From positions 2,660,223 to 2,724,222 of the forward strand of contig CP012155.1 in assembly GCA_001602415.1 (NCBI GenBank): a stretch of DNA of 64,000 nucleotides, in the 5' to 3' direction. Positions within the stretch are counted from its first letter, which is position 1; each line of letters starts with the position of its first letter. Below are positions 25,533 to 34,474 of the stretch, one piece after another. The position numbers and the translations under genes are program-made. The DNA is from Bacteroidetes bacterium UKL13-3. Lineage in GTDB: Bacteria > Bacteroidota > Bacteroidia > UKL13-3. The notes beneath the pieces are model-generated. The model had not been told where the DNA came from, ran no database searches, and saw nothing but the letters and a program-made list of their open reading frames with translations.

Positions 25533-26666
25533 ATGAAAAAAGTAATAGGAATTATGTTATCACTTGCAATAGTAGCCATAGCTGCATGCAGTGGAGGAAG
25601 TTCAGTGGAAAAGAAAAAAGCTGAACTCGAAAAATTAAAAACACAGCAAACAGAACTAGCTGCGAAGATTGCAACGATTGAAGATGAGTTAAAGGCAGCA
25701 GGCGATTCATTGAGTGAAGAAGATACGCGTTCGAAAGTTGTGGCCATAAGCCCTATAACCAGACAAACTTTCGTTCACGCGATAGATATTCAAGGAAAAG
25801 TTGATGGAGATGAAAATATCACCTACAGCGCTAAAGTTCCAAGCATTGTTACAAAAATAAACGTTAAAAACGGGCAGAATATTACAACAGGAACCATTCT
25901 TGCCGAGCTTGATACCAAAATAGTAAAAGCTCAAATGGATGTTGTAAAAAAACAATATGAATTGGTTAAAACACTTTATGAAAAACGTAAAGAATTATGG
26001 GATCAAAAAGTGGGCAGTGAAATTGAATTTTTGCAAGCCAAAAACCAAAAAGAGAGCCTAGAAAAACAACTGGAAAGCATTAAAGAAAATTTGGATATGT
26101 ATTACATCCGTGCCGAGTTTAATGGAACAATTGATGAAGTTGCAATTAAAGTAGGGCAAAATGTTGCCCCTGGAGTTAAATGTGTAACTGTTGTAAACCC
26201 TGGTAAACTTAAAATAAAAGCGAACCTTTCAGAGTCGTACTCAAGTTTTGTAAAAACAGGTAACCCAACAAAAATATATTTCCCAGATATCCCTAAAACC
26301 ATTTCAGCTAAAGTTAGCTACTCATCAAAAACAATTGATATGTTAACCCGCACATTCAATGTGGAAGTGATGCTTCCTAACGATAACGACTTACACCCTA
26401 ATATGGTTGCCGAACTAAAAATTATTGACTACGAAAAACCAAATAGCATAATTGTTCCAATTAATGCCATACAGCAAATTGATGGTACCGATAATGTTTT
26501 TATTACCGTAAGCAGAGGCTCACAACGAATTGCTAAGAAAGTGACCGTTAAAGTTGGAAAGCAATATAACGGAGTGGCCGAAATCCTTGAAGGATTAAAC
26601 GAAGGTGATGAGTTGATCACAACCGGATTTCAAGATTTAACAGATGGACAATCGTTGAAACTATAA
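25533..26666 (+). CDS. RND efflux periplasmic adaptor (lipoprotein)
   Basis: 377 aa membrane-fusion protein. MKKVIGIMLSLAIVAIAAC gives a lipid-anchored N-terminus. A coiled coil (about 25-60, KKKAELEKLKTQQTELAAKI) precedes the lipoyl half VDGDENITYSAKVPSIVTKI and NGQNITTGTILAELD. The hairpin, the second lipoyl half (IRAEFNGTIDEVAIKVGQNV), a beta-barrel and the membrane-proximal domain ending GLNEGDELITTGFQDL follow. The short coiled coil before the lipoyl domain is an extra segment often seen in Bacteroidota adaptors. Confidence 0.94.
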   Translation: MKKVIGIMLSLAIVAIAACSGGSSVEKKKAELEKLKTQQTELAAKIATIEDELKAAGDSLSEEDTRSKVVAISPITRQTFVHAIDIQGKVDGDENITYSAKVPSIVTKINVKNGQNITTGTILAELDTKIVKAQMDVVKKQYELVKTLYEKRKELWDQKVGSEIEFLQAKNQKESLEKQLESIKENLDMYYIRAEFNGTIDEVAIKVGQNVAPGVKCVTVVNPGKLKIKANLSESYSSFVKTGNPTKIYFPDIPKTISAKVSYSSKTIDMLTRTFNVEVMLPNDNDLHPNMVAELKIIDYEKPNSIIVPINAIQQIDGTDNVFITVSRGSQRIAKKVTVKVGKQYNGVAEILEGLNEGDELITTGFQDLTDGQSLKL

Positions 26667-26703
26667 CCTCTCACCATTATTTAACAGAAAAATATAACTT
26701 GTT

Positions 26704-29700
26704 ATGCAAGATTTAAATAAAGAATTTAAACCTTCGAGTTGGAGTATAAATAATAAAACAAGTATTTACATACTTACCATTATTATTACACTTGCAGGGC
26801 TGTTTTCATACAACAGTTTACCTAAGGAGCAATTTCCTGAAGTTAAGTTTCCCAGCATCCTCATCACTACCATATACCCAGGAACCTCTCCAAACGATAT
26901 GGAGCAATTGGTTACCAAAAATTTAGAAAAACAACTTGGTACACTCTCGGGTGTAAAAAAGATAAAGAGCAATTCTGTTCAGGATTTCTCGGTAATTAAT
27001 GTTGAATTTAACACCGACCAAAATGTAGATTTATCACTTCAACGTGTTAAAGATGCTGTTGCAAAAGCCAAGAACGATTTACCTGATAACTTACCCAGAG
27101 ATCCTCAGGTAACCGACATTGATGCCTCGCAGTTTCCAATTATGCAAGTGCATATCAATGGTGATTTACCGTTGGATAAAATGAAAAAATTTGCAGACCA
27201 ATTGCAAGATGAAATTGAAGGATTAAAAGAAATTACCGAAGCGCGCATGTCGGGTGCATTGGAACGTGAAATCCAAGTAAACGTTGATATGTATAAAGCC
27301 GAAGTTGCTTCTATCAGTTTTCAAGACATCAACAGCGCTATTAACTATGAAAACATGACCATTAGCGGTGGACTTGTTGACATGGACGGATTAAAACGTT
27401 CTATCAGTGTAAAGGGACAATATGCAGACCCTCAAAAACTAGGCGATATTATTATCAGAGGCCCAACAGGAGCAACTATTTACCTTAAAGATATTGCCGA
27501 AATTAAAGATGATTACAAGGAGAAAGAAAGCTACGCCCGCCTTGAACACAAAAATGTAATCACACTAAACATAATAAAAAAGAGTGGTGAAAATCTAATT
27601 GAAGCCTCTGATAAAATTAAAGCCATTTCAGAACGTTACGAAAAAAGTGTATTCCCTGATGGCTTAAAAATAACCATTACAGGTGATCAGTCGGAAAAAA
27701 CCCGTACCACTTTGCATGATTTGATTAATACCATCATTATTGGATTTGTTTTGGTAACCGTTATTCTCATGTTTTTTATGGGAGCAACCAATGCCATCTT
27801 TGTGGCAATGTCGGTTCCACTATCATGCGCTATCGCCTTTCTTGTCTTTCCGGCAATCGGATTCAAACTAAACTTTATTGTTCTTTTCTCTTTCTTGCTT
27901 GCATTGGGTATTGTGGTAGATGACGCTATTGTTGTTGCAGAAAACACCCATCGTATTTTTGCCAACGGAAAAGTGCCAATCAAAAAAGCTGCTAAAATGG
28001 CTGCGGGTGAGGTGTTTTTGCCAGTATTCTCAGGAACGATGACAACCCTCGCTCCTTTTATTCCATTGGCATTCTGGCAAGGTGTTATTGGTAAATTCAT
28101 GTTCTTCTTACCTATTACACTTATTGTAACATTGCTTGCTTCCCTTTTAGTTGCTTATATCATCAATCCTGTTTTTGCTGTTGATTTTATGAAGACCCAC
28201 GAAGAAGAAGACAAGGTGCGTAACAACAAAAAAGGCTATAAAATTACTGCCGTTATTTTTGCCGTTATCGCTTTGCTATCCTATTTAGTAGGCAATATTG
28301 GTACAGGTAATTTTGTTGTTGTACTCTTTGGTTTATACTCGCTTAACCGTTTCATTTTGTGGAAATGGATTAAAACTTTCCAAGAAGTTCGTTGGCCGAA
28401 GGTTCAAGATGCCTACAAACGTTTAATGGAATGGACTCTTCAAAAAAGAAGGCCAATTTGGATGATGGTTGCCACTGTGGCGCTGTTCATCTTCACCTTT
28501 ATATTCACAGCTATCCGTTCGCCTAAAGTTGTGTTTTTTCCTCAGTCGGATCCAAACTTTATATACACATACATAACGCTCCCTACCGGAACATCGGCAG
28601 CCTACACCGATTCTATTACGCAAATAGTAGAGAACAGAGTGTATAAAGTAATGGGAGATCATAACCCCATTGTTGAATCCATCATTTCAAACGTAGCGGT
28701 GGGAGCAAATGATCCTTCACAATTTGAATATAATTTTAGTCCTACTCCTCACCTTGGGAAAGTAACGGTTGCATTTGTTGATTTCACCAAACGCAATGGC
28801 GAATCCTCTTCACAATACTTAGACAAAATAAGAGAAGCTACTAAAGGTATTCCAGGAGCAGAAATTGTTGTTGACCAAGAAAAAGGTGGTCCGCCAACCG
28901 GTAAACCTATTGCTATCGACATCAAGGGAGATGATATTAACCAATTAGTAAAAGTAAGTGCCGACATTAAACGCTATTTAGACTCAATTGGAATTGCCGG
29001 AGTTGAAGAACTTAAATCAGATGTTCAATCAAACAAACCAGAAATAGTTGTAGAAGTTGACAGAGAAAGGGCCAACCGCGAGGGAATTAGTACAGGCCAA
29101 ATTGGTGGCCAGTTGCGTAATGCCATTTTTGGACTGGATCAGCCAAGTAAACTAAAAGATGCGAATGATGAATACCCTATTCAAATAAGATACCGAAAAG
29201 ATCAGCGTAATAACGTGAATGCACTAATGAATTTAAAACTCACTTTCCGTGATATGAATATGGGTGGGCAAATTCGCCAAGTGCCTTTATCATCTGTTGC
29301 AACTGTTCGTTATGGAAATACATTTGGCGGTATCAAACGTTACAACGAAAAGCCCATTATTACATTATCATCTAATGTGCTTAATGGATTTAACGCAAAC
29401 GAAATTGTAGGCAAAATTGATAAGAGTTTAAAACGATATCCAATACCTGCGGGTGTAACTGTAAAAATGGGTGGTGAGCAAGAAGAACAAGCCGAAACTG
29501 GAGCTTTTTTAGGAACTGCCTTATTGGTTTCGTTAGGGCTAATATTCTTAATTTTGGTAACACAGTTTAACTCTATTTCAAAACCAATCATCATTTTAAG
29601 CGAGATTTTGCTAAGTTTAATTGGCGTATTCTTAGGGTTTTCACTTTTCAATATGCAAATTTCCATTATCATGACAGGTGTTGGAATTATAGCCCTAGCA

Positions 29701-30114
29701 GGTATTGTGGTACGAAATGGAATTTTACTAGTAGAATTTACCGAGATTTTATTGGGCGAAGGCATGCCATTGCGCGAAGCAATCATTGAGGCAGGTCGCA
29801 CACGCATGACACCGGTAATTTTAACAGCAACAGCTACCATGCTTGGATTAATACCACTTGCATTAGGATTAAATATTGATTTTGCGTTATTGTTCCAAAC
29901 AGGTAACCCTCATATTTTCTTTGGAGGAGACAGTGTTGCGTTTTGGGGGCCATTATCCTGGACCATGATTTTTGGGTTAGGTTTTGCAACTATTTTAACT
30001 TTGGTGTTGGTTCCAGTGATGCTTTACCTGAGTGAAAATTTAAAATTACGTATAGGAATTCAACCAAAGCACAAGTTCGATCATCCAACGGAAACAAATG
30101 CCGAAACACTCTAA
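26704..30114 (+). CDS. RND efflux permease (AcrB/HAE1 type)
   Basis: 1136 aa inner-membrane proton/drug antiporter. Seen: SIYILTIIITLAGLFSYNSLPKE..FP at TM1, the porter domains, and TM2-6 including LALGIVVDDAIVVAENTHR, where the consecutive Asp residues of the proton relay lie. The second porter block and IVVRNGILLVEF in the C-terminal TM bundle follow. Between TM6 and TM7, residues about 514-555 form two extra hydrophobic helices (ITAVIFAVIALLSYLVG and FVVVLFGLYSL) flanked by charged residues; classical AcrB lacks these. Last gene of the operon; a weak hairpin follows at about 30124-30160. Confidence 0.94.
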   Translation: MQDLNKEFKPSSWSINNKTSIYILTIIITLAGLFSYNSLPKEQFPEVKFPSILITTIYPGTSPNDMEQLVTKNLEKQLGTLSGVKKIKSNSVQDFSVINVEFNTDQNVDLSLQRVKDAVAKAKNDLPDNLPRDPQVTDIDASQFPIMQVHINGDLPLDKMKKFADQLQDEIEGLKEITEARMSGALEREIQVNVDMYKAEVASISFQDINSAINYENMTISGGLVDMDGLKRSISVKGQYADPQKLGDIIIRGPTGATIYLKDIAEIKDDYKEKESYARLEHKNVITLNIIKKSGENLIEASDKIKAISERYEKSVFPDGLKITITGDQSEKTRTTLHDLINTIIIGFVLVTVILMFFMGATNAIFVAMSVPLSCAIAFLVFPAIGFKLNFIVLFSFLLALGIVVDDAIVVAENTHRIFANGKVPIKKAAKMAAGEVFLPVFSGTMTTLAPFIPLAFWQGVIGKFMFFLPITLIVTLLASLLVAYIINPVFAVDFMKTHEEEDKVRNNKKGYKITAVIFAVIALLSYLVGNIGTGNFVVVLFGLYSLNRFILWKWIKTFQEVRWPKVQDAYKRLMEWTLQKRRPIWMMVATVALFIFTFIFTAIRSPKVVFFPQSDPNFIYTYITLPTGTSAAYTDSITQIVENRVYKVMGDHNPIVESIISNVAVGANDPSQFEYNFSPTPHLGKVTVAFVDFTKRNGESSSQYLDKIREATKGIPGAEIVVDQEKGGPPTGKPIAIDIKGDDINQLVKVSADIKRYLDSIGIAGVEELKSDVQSNKPEIVVEVDRERANREGISTGQIGGQLRNAIFGLDQPSKLKDANDEYPIQIRYRKDQRNNVNALMNLKLTFRDMNMGGQIRQVPLSSVATVRYGNTFGGIKRYNEKPIITLSSNVLNGFNANEIVGKIDKSLKRYPIPAGVTVKMGGEQEEQAETGAFLGTALLVSLGLIFLILVTQFNSISKPIIILSEILLSLIGVFLGFSLFNMQISIIMTGVGIIALAGIVVRNGILLVEFTEILLGEGMPLREAIIEAGRTRMTPVILTATATMLGLIPLALGLNIDFALLFQTGNPHIFFGGDSVAFWGPLSWTMIFGLGFATILTLVLVPVMLYLSENLKLRIGIQPKHKFDHPTETNAETL

Positions 30115-30163
30115 AAAAACAAGATGCTTTATCCATGTTAAAACGAGATATAGCATTTTTAAC

Positions 30164-30377
30164 CGTTCTTTAATAAAGCAGGAAATATTGTGTATTAAGG
30201 GGAAAATTAGGTACTAAATATTCATTATTTTAAAAGAATGACAAAAGTCATACATTGTATTTTTTGAAACAAGTAGCAGATTAATAATTTTACAAGCGGA
30301 AAGTGAGTTTAAACAATAAACACCACGATTCAACGTTCCTTGTTTAAATCAATCAACATCATTCTTAATATAAGATT
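30164..30377. other. Noncoding region upstream of RNA module 1
   Basis: No gene. A perfect inverted repeat TTTAAACAA / TTGTTTAAA occupies 30308-30348. The stretch around AATAAAC...GTTCCT (to 30340) has a loose match upstream of module 2 (about 30514-30532), hinting that promoter or 5' sequence was duplicated with the modules. Confidence 0.45.
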
Positions 30378-30451
30378 TTGCATCTATTGAGTAGAGGTGC
30401 AATTTGTTTCATAGGCTATGATAGACCCTCGAAAGAGGGTTTATCTTTTTT
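30378..30451 (+). ncRNA. Structured RNA module 1 (hairpin + terminator)
   Basis: Hairpin 1 is TTGCATCT (30378-30385) paired with AGGTGCAA (30395-30402), one G-U wobble, loop ATTGAGTAG. Then linker TTTGTTTCATAGG. Then an 11-bp stem GATAGACCCTC / GAGGGTTTATC with GAAA tetraloop (30420-30445), followed by T6. Module 2 repeats the same plan with compensatory changes in the terminator stem. No gene lies between the two modules, so module 1 is most simply a short sRNA ending at its own terminator. The 5' end is not defined. Not matched to a family I can name. Confidence 0.7.
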
Positions 30452-30564
30452 CCTAAAAAACATTATCCTTTATGACAGAAATATGATAGAAATAATGGTA
30501 TGCATGCATAATAATAAACGATATTTGTTCCTGTAATTATTAGTTATCAGTTTGACTTAAGAGT

Positions 30565-30635
30565 TTGCATCTATGAGTAGAGGTGCAATTTGTTTCATAG
30601 GTTAGAAAGGCCCCCGAAAGGGGGCTTTTCGTTTT
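30565..30635 (+). ncRNA. Structured RNA module 2 (hairpin + terminator)
   Basis: Hairpin 1 is TTGCATCT (30565-30572) with AGGTGCAA (30581-30588), loop ATGAGTAG. Linker TTTGTTTCATAGG is identical to module 1. The 11-bp stem GAAAGGCCCCC / GGGGGCTTTTC with GAAA loop (30605-30630) is followed by GTTTT. Loop ATGA can pair with TCAT of the linker (30595-30598), a possible pseudoknot; module 1 can form it only with a bulged T. The module ends about 26 nt before the ArsC-like ATG, so it is either an independent sRNA or a cis-acting leader of that gene. Confidence 0.7.
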
Positions 30636-30661
30636 ATAGCACAATCCTTTATCCTTGTAGG

Positions 30662-31006
30662 ATGAAAATAATTCTTTATCATAATCAAGCATGTTCAAAA
30701 AGTTGTGAGGTGCTATCTATTTTGCAACATGTTGGTGAAGATATTACAATCATAAACTACCTAATTACTCCACCCTCCGTTGAAACTTTAACACAAATTG
30801 TAGGCATGCTCGGAATTGAAGCAAAAGATCTTGTTCGTAAAAAGGAACATCTCTACATACAACAATTCCAGGATAAACAATACACAAACTCCGAATGGAT
30901 CAAGGTCTTAAGTAAATATCCTGGGTTAATGGAGCGTCCAATCGTCATTAAAAATGGTAAAGCCATAATCGGTAGACCTCCACGAACAGTAGAAACTATT
31001 TTATAA
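30662..31006 (+). CDS. ArsC/Spx-like thioredoxin-fold protein
   Basis: 114 aa, the size of the ArsC/YffB family. ILYHNQACSKSCEVLSIL carries the Cys at the end of strand 1 with a second Cys four residues on (CSKSC). Also seen are the YLITPPSVETLTQIVGMLG helix, DLVRKKE, LMERPIVIKNGKAIIGRPP (cis-Pro and active-site Arg region) and ETIL at the C-terminus. It could be a glutaredoxin-dependent arsenate reductase, but no ars genes flank it, so a general redox role is equally likely. The ATG at 30662 is preferred over frames running back into the RNA module terminator. Confidence 0.85.
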   Translation: MKIILYHNQACSKSCEVLSILQHVGEDITIINYLITPPSVETLTQIVGMLGIEAKDLVRKKEHLYIQQFQDKQYTNSEWIKVLSKYPGLMERPIVIKNGKAIIGRPPRTVETIL

Positions 31007-31112
31007 GCCAACCGTCAATGTTTTATTCATAACATTTAACCCCATGTATATCCATTTGTGTAAATCACACCTTTACATTATTATTGATTGCTATCTTTCA
31101 CAAAAAAACAAC

Positions 31113-32684
31113 ATGAAGAAAATAATACTTTGCGTCTTTCTATTGACTCAAACATCCCTAATGCTTTGGGCGCAAAAAACCGCTCCCGAAAATTGGTACA
31201 ACCTTGATTTGAAAAAAGATAAGATTCCAGGTGTAAGCACCGAACGTGCATACAACGAATTGCTAAAAGACAAACAGTCGAACACAGTTATTGTGGCTGT
31301 AATTGACGGAGGAACTGAGGTTGACCATGAAGATTTACTACCCGTTATTTGGATTAATAAAGGAGAAATACCAAACAACAATATTGACGATGATAAAAAC
31401 GGTTATTTGGATGATGTGCACGGATGGAATTTTATAGGCGGAAAAAACGGTGATGTAAACGAAGATAACTTGGAACTAACTCGCGTATACAAACAACTAA
31501 CCGAAAAGTATAAAGGTGACGCTCAGAAAACAGGAACCGAGTATGAAGAATACCTTCAAATTAAAACCGACTATGAGAAACGCTACAGCCAAGCTCAAAA
31601 AATGACGAGCTATTTCACCGACTTGCAAAAAGGTATTGCTGATATTCAAAAAGCAACAGGCAAAAAGAATATTGGGATTGATGATCTGAAAAGTTACAGC
31701 GCAAAAGAAACGTATCAATTAACGTCCGTAAAATTACTAACCATCGCAGCCAAGAAAAAAGTTCCAACAGCCTCAGTTTTGGCAGAAATATCGGGAGCAA
31801 AAGAATATTATGGAAAACAGCTATCCACAGACTTAAACAAAGAGATTAACTCGCGCAATATTATTGGTGATAATTATGCTGATGTAACAGAGAAGTACTA
31901 TGGAAATAACCATTACGAAGGTCCAGCAGGTGACCATGGAACCCATGTTGCCGGTATAATTGCTGCTGTAAGAAATAACGGTAAAGGTATGAATGGTGTT
32001 GCGGATAATGTTAAAATTATGGTTGTACGAGTTGTACCCGATGGAGATGAGCACGACAAAGATATTGCAAACGGTATTCGTTATGCAGTTGATAACGGAG
32101 CTAAAATTATCAATATGAGTTTTGGGAAGAATTATTCGCCATACAAAAGTGCTGTTGATGATGCTGTGAAGTATGCAGTAAGTAAAGATGTATTACTTGT
32201 TCATGCAGCAGGAAACGATGGCAAAAATACAGATACCACTAATAATTTTCCAAGAGATGTATATGCTAGCAATACAGAATTAGCCTCATCTTGGATAGAG
32301 ATTGGAGCTTCCAATTGGAAAAAAGGCAAGCATATTACTGCCGAGTTTTCAAATTATGGAAAGAAGAATGTTGATGTATTTGCTCCAGGAGTTGATATTT
32401 ACTCAACCATCCCCGATTCAAAATATGCAAGCTTTAGTGGCACCAGCATGGCCGCACCGGTAACGTCTGGAGTGGCTGCTATGTTACGTTCATATTACCC
32501 AACACTTACAGCCAATCAAGTGAAAGAAATTTTAATGCAATCATCTGTAAAAGTTAAAGGAAAAGTATTTTTACCAGGTGCTGATAAACGTAAAGTTAAA
32601 ATGACCGACTTATGCGCAACAGGGGGTATAATTAATGCATACGAAGCTGTTAAATTGGCCGATCAAATCGTATCCAAGAAATAA
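31113..32684 (+). CDS. S8 family serine peptidase (subtilase), exported
   Basis: 523 aa with signal peptide MKKIILCVFLLTQTSLMLWAQ. Catalytic triad residues are visible: VAVIDGGTEVDHEDL (Asp, about 64), GDHGTHVAGIIAA (His, about 275) and SFSGTSMAAPVTSGVAAML (Ser, about 444). The oxyanion Asn sits in LLVHAAGNDGKN. Between Asp and His lies a roughly 150-residue charged helical insert (from RVYKQLTEKYKGD to KEINSRNIIGD) characteristic of a Bacteroidota subgroup. There is no T9SS C-terminal domain, so it is probably periplasmic or secreted by another route. The ATG at 31113 starts the signal peptide. Confidence 0.94.
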   Translation: MKKIILCVFLLTQTSLMLWAQKTAPENWYNLDLKKDKIPGVSTERAYNELLKDKQSNTVIVAVIDGGTEVDHEDLLPVIWINKGEIPNNNIDDDKNGYLDDVHGWNFIGGKNGDVNEDNLELTRVYKQLTEKYKGDAQKTGTEYEEYLQIKTDYEKRYSQAQKMTSYFTDLQKGIADIQKATGKKNIGIDDLKSYSAKETYQLTSVKLLTIAAKKKVPTASVLAEISGAKEYYGKQLSTDLNKEINSRNIIGDNYADVTEKYYGNNHYEGPAGDHGTHVAGIIAAVRNNGKGMNGVADNVKIMVVRVVPDGDEHDKDIANGIRYAVDNGAKIINMSFGKNYSPYKSAVDDAVKYAVSKDVLLVHAAGNDGKNTDTTNNFPRDVYASNTELASSWIEIGASNWKKGKHITAEFSNYGKKNVDVFAPGVDIYSTIPDSKYASFSGTSMAAPVTSGVAAMLRSYYPTLTANQVKEILMQSSVKVKGKVFLPGADKRKVKMTDLCATGGIINAYEAVKLADQIVSKK

Positions 32685-32703
32685 GATATCACTAAATAAA
32701 ATG

Positions 32704-32736
32704 AACGCCATTCCTCAGCAGGGATGGCGTTTTTAT
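32704..32736. terminator. Terminator between the subtilase and DUF2238 genes
   Basis: ACGCCAT..CC pairs with GG..ATGGCGT around TCAGCA, then TTTTTA. It serves the plus-strand subtilase; the stop of the minus-strand gene abuts it. Confidence 0.8.
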
Positions 32737-33377
32737 TACATCGGTTTACGCAGCTTTACCAAAACAAAAGTAACAAACATTGATACTATGGCACCAACAA
32801 ATGCGAGTGCCATATCTTTTTGGGCATCCCATACATCTCCTTGGGTTCCCAAATAGGCTGCTCCTTCGGCAGGAAAAAAAACTTCGGCAACAAGCCATTC
32901 AATTATTTCATAAATACCACTAAAACTCATGGTGATTTCTATTGGTAATATAAAACATACCCAAACCGGCCATTGAAACCAATTTCTAAAATAATCACGC
33001 AAAGGGTAGCCCAATAATAAGCCGAAACTACAATGCACAATTCTATCATAATGGTTACGCGCCAACCCTAAAACATCCTTCAGCCAATAGCCCAATGGAT
33101 TCTCGGAATACGTATACTCTGCACCATAAATATGCAACAACATATAAATAAAAATGAGCGTATAACTCAAATCACTGAACACAAATTTTCTGTACGAATA
33201 GGTTAATCCTACCAGAAAAATAACTGTCAAGGTATTCTCTGTATACCAATTAGCACGGTCGGTAGTATTGATAAATGTTACGATCCAACAAACAGCAAAA
33301 ATCAGCAGGAATACCTGTAACAATCTGTTTTGAAAGAATGGGGTTCGGTGTTGGGAAGAAGCGGTTGAGTATGACAT
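32736..33377 (-). CDS. DUF2238 (YjdF-like) inner membrane protein
   Basis: 213 aa, about six transmembrane helices. Seen: VFLLIFAVCWIVTFI, TVIFLVGLTYSYRKF, YTLIFIYMLLHIYGAEYTYS and NHYDRIVHCSFGLLLGYPLRD, with the family's HYDR..H pattern. Also present are SGIYEIIEWLVAEVF and GDVWDAQKDMALAFVGAIVS. The acidic and histidine residues inside the helices are conserved in the family, but its function is unknown. The ATG at 33377 gives the family-like start. Confidence 0.88.
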   Translation of the reverse strand: MSYSTASSQHRTPFFQNRLLQVFLLIFAVCWIVTFINTTDRANWYTENTLTVIFLVGLTYSYRKFVFSDLSYTLIFIYMLLHIYGAEYTYSENPLGYWLKDVLGLARNHYDRIVHCSFGLLLGYPLRDYFRNWFQWPVWVCFILPIEITMSFSGIYEIIEWLVAEVFFPAEGAAYLGTQGDVWDAQKDMALAFVGAIVSMFVTFVLVKLRKPM

Positions 33378-33456
33378 AGGATAAGTTTGTTTACAGCAAG
33401 GTACAAAAAAATATCCCACTTAATAGCGAGGTATTTAAATACAAGAATGTAAATAA

Positions 33457-34350
33457 CTATTGCTTAATCATTCGTTGGGTATATGTATTCAAACCTTGTT
33501 GCATTGTTACAACATACATCCCATTGGCTAAATGCTGAGTAGAAAGCTGTTGAAACTGATTAATTGTTCCTTTTGCAACAAGTATTCCGGTAATGGTGTA
33601 AATTGAAACAACTACATCCTCAATAGAACTTACTTTAACAAAATCGATTGTTGGATTTGGATATAACCTAATCACATTCTGTGAAGAAAATGCATTCAAC
33701 CCAGTTGTAACGGTTCTCGATGAATTAACGGTTAGGTCAACTTCCTTATTCAGGTTTGAGCTATCTAACACAACCGTTTTTGCATTTGCAGTAGGCACAT
33801 TAATCATATCAACAATAATTTTATAGGTACCAACTGGTAAGTTAGCAGTTGTAAATTTACCTGAATCATTTGTGTTAGTCATTTTAATAAATACACCGGC
33901 ATCGTTTTTAATAACCACTCGTACATTTTTTAACAGATCACCCGCAGTTTTTAGTAAGCCTTCAGTTAATGCGCCACTAATACTTGCCGGACCTGTAAAT
34001 GACGGATTAGGTAACATTCCTTCGTTGCAAATAGCACTATCCTTTGAATCCAAGTCAATATCTAAAGCTTCATCCCAAACTGGTTTCATTGGATGCCAAG
34101 TTGTAATGTATTTAGCATACACCATGCTTGAATGCAATCGGTAAATGCCCGAATTTAAACTATCAAATGTCCATGTTCCGCTGTCTTCATCCTTGGTTTT
34201 GATAAGTGCATAAGAGTTGTCGGCTTGCTTTTGGTACAAACTGTAAGTAATAATTGTTCCGCCAACACGCGATTCAACTCTTATCCATTTAGTTTAAGCA
34301 AAACTTGTTAGGGTTGAAATGAGGGCAATGAGTAGTAATGATTTTTTCAT
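33457..34350 (-). pseudogene. T9SS-sorted protein with TAA right after the signal peptide
   Basis: On the minus strand ATG at 34350 starts a signal peptide (MKKSLLLIALISTLTSFA). The next codon (34296-34294) is TAA, and the same frame then stays open for about 278 codons to 33457. The body has carboxypeptidase-regulatory-like/Ig-like repeats (LPVGTYKIIVDMI). It ends in a type A T9SS sorting domain (VIRLYPNPTIDFVKVS, GMYVVTMQQGLNTYTQRMI). A single C-to-T change in a CAA Gln codon explains the stop. Apart from this codon the gene looks intact. Confidence 0.78.
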
Positions 34351-34474
34351 GATTGTTTTGTCTGTTGTTCAAAAGTAGGTGTATTAACGAGCCTATCATA
34401 TACGTTAGTAAACGTATTCTCACTTTGTTGAACCTTTAACCCAAATAAGTGTATAACTAATAAAATCAATTAGC

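Noticed and set aside
30378-30635. Lysine riboswitch, because AGAGGTGC and GAGTA also occur in that class
   Set aside because: The modules are only about 75 nt, lack the five-helix junction and have the two sequence elements in the opposite order; the resemblance is superficial.
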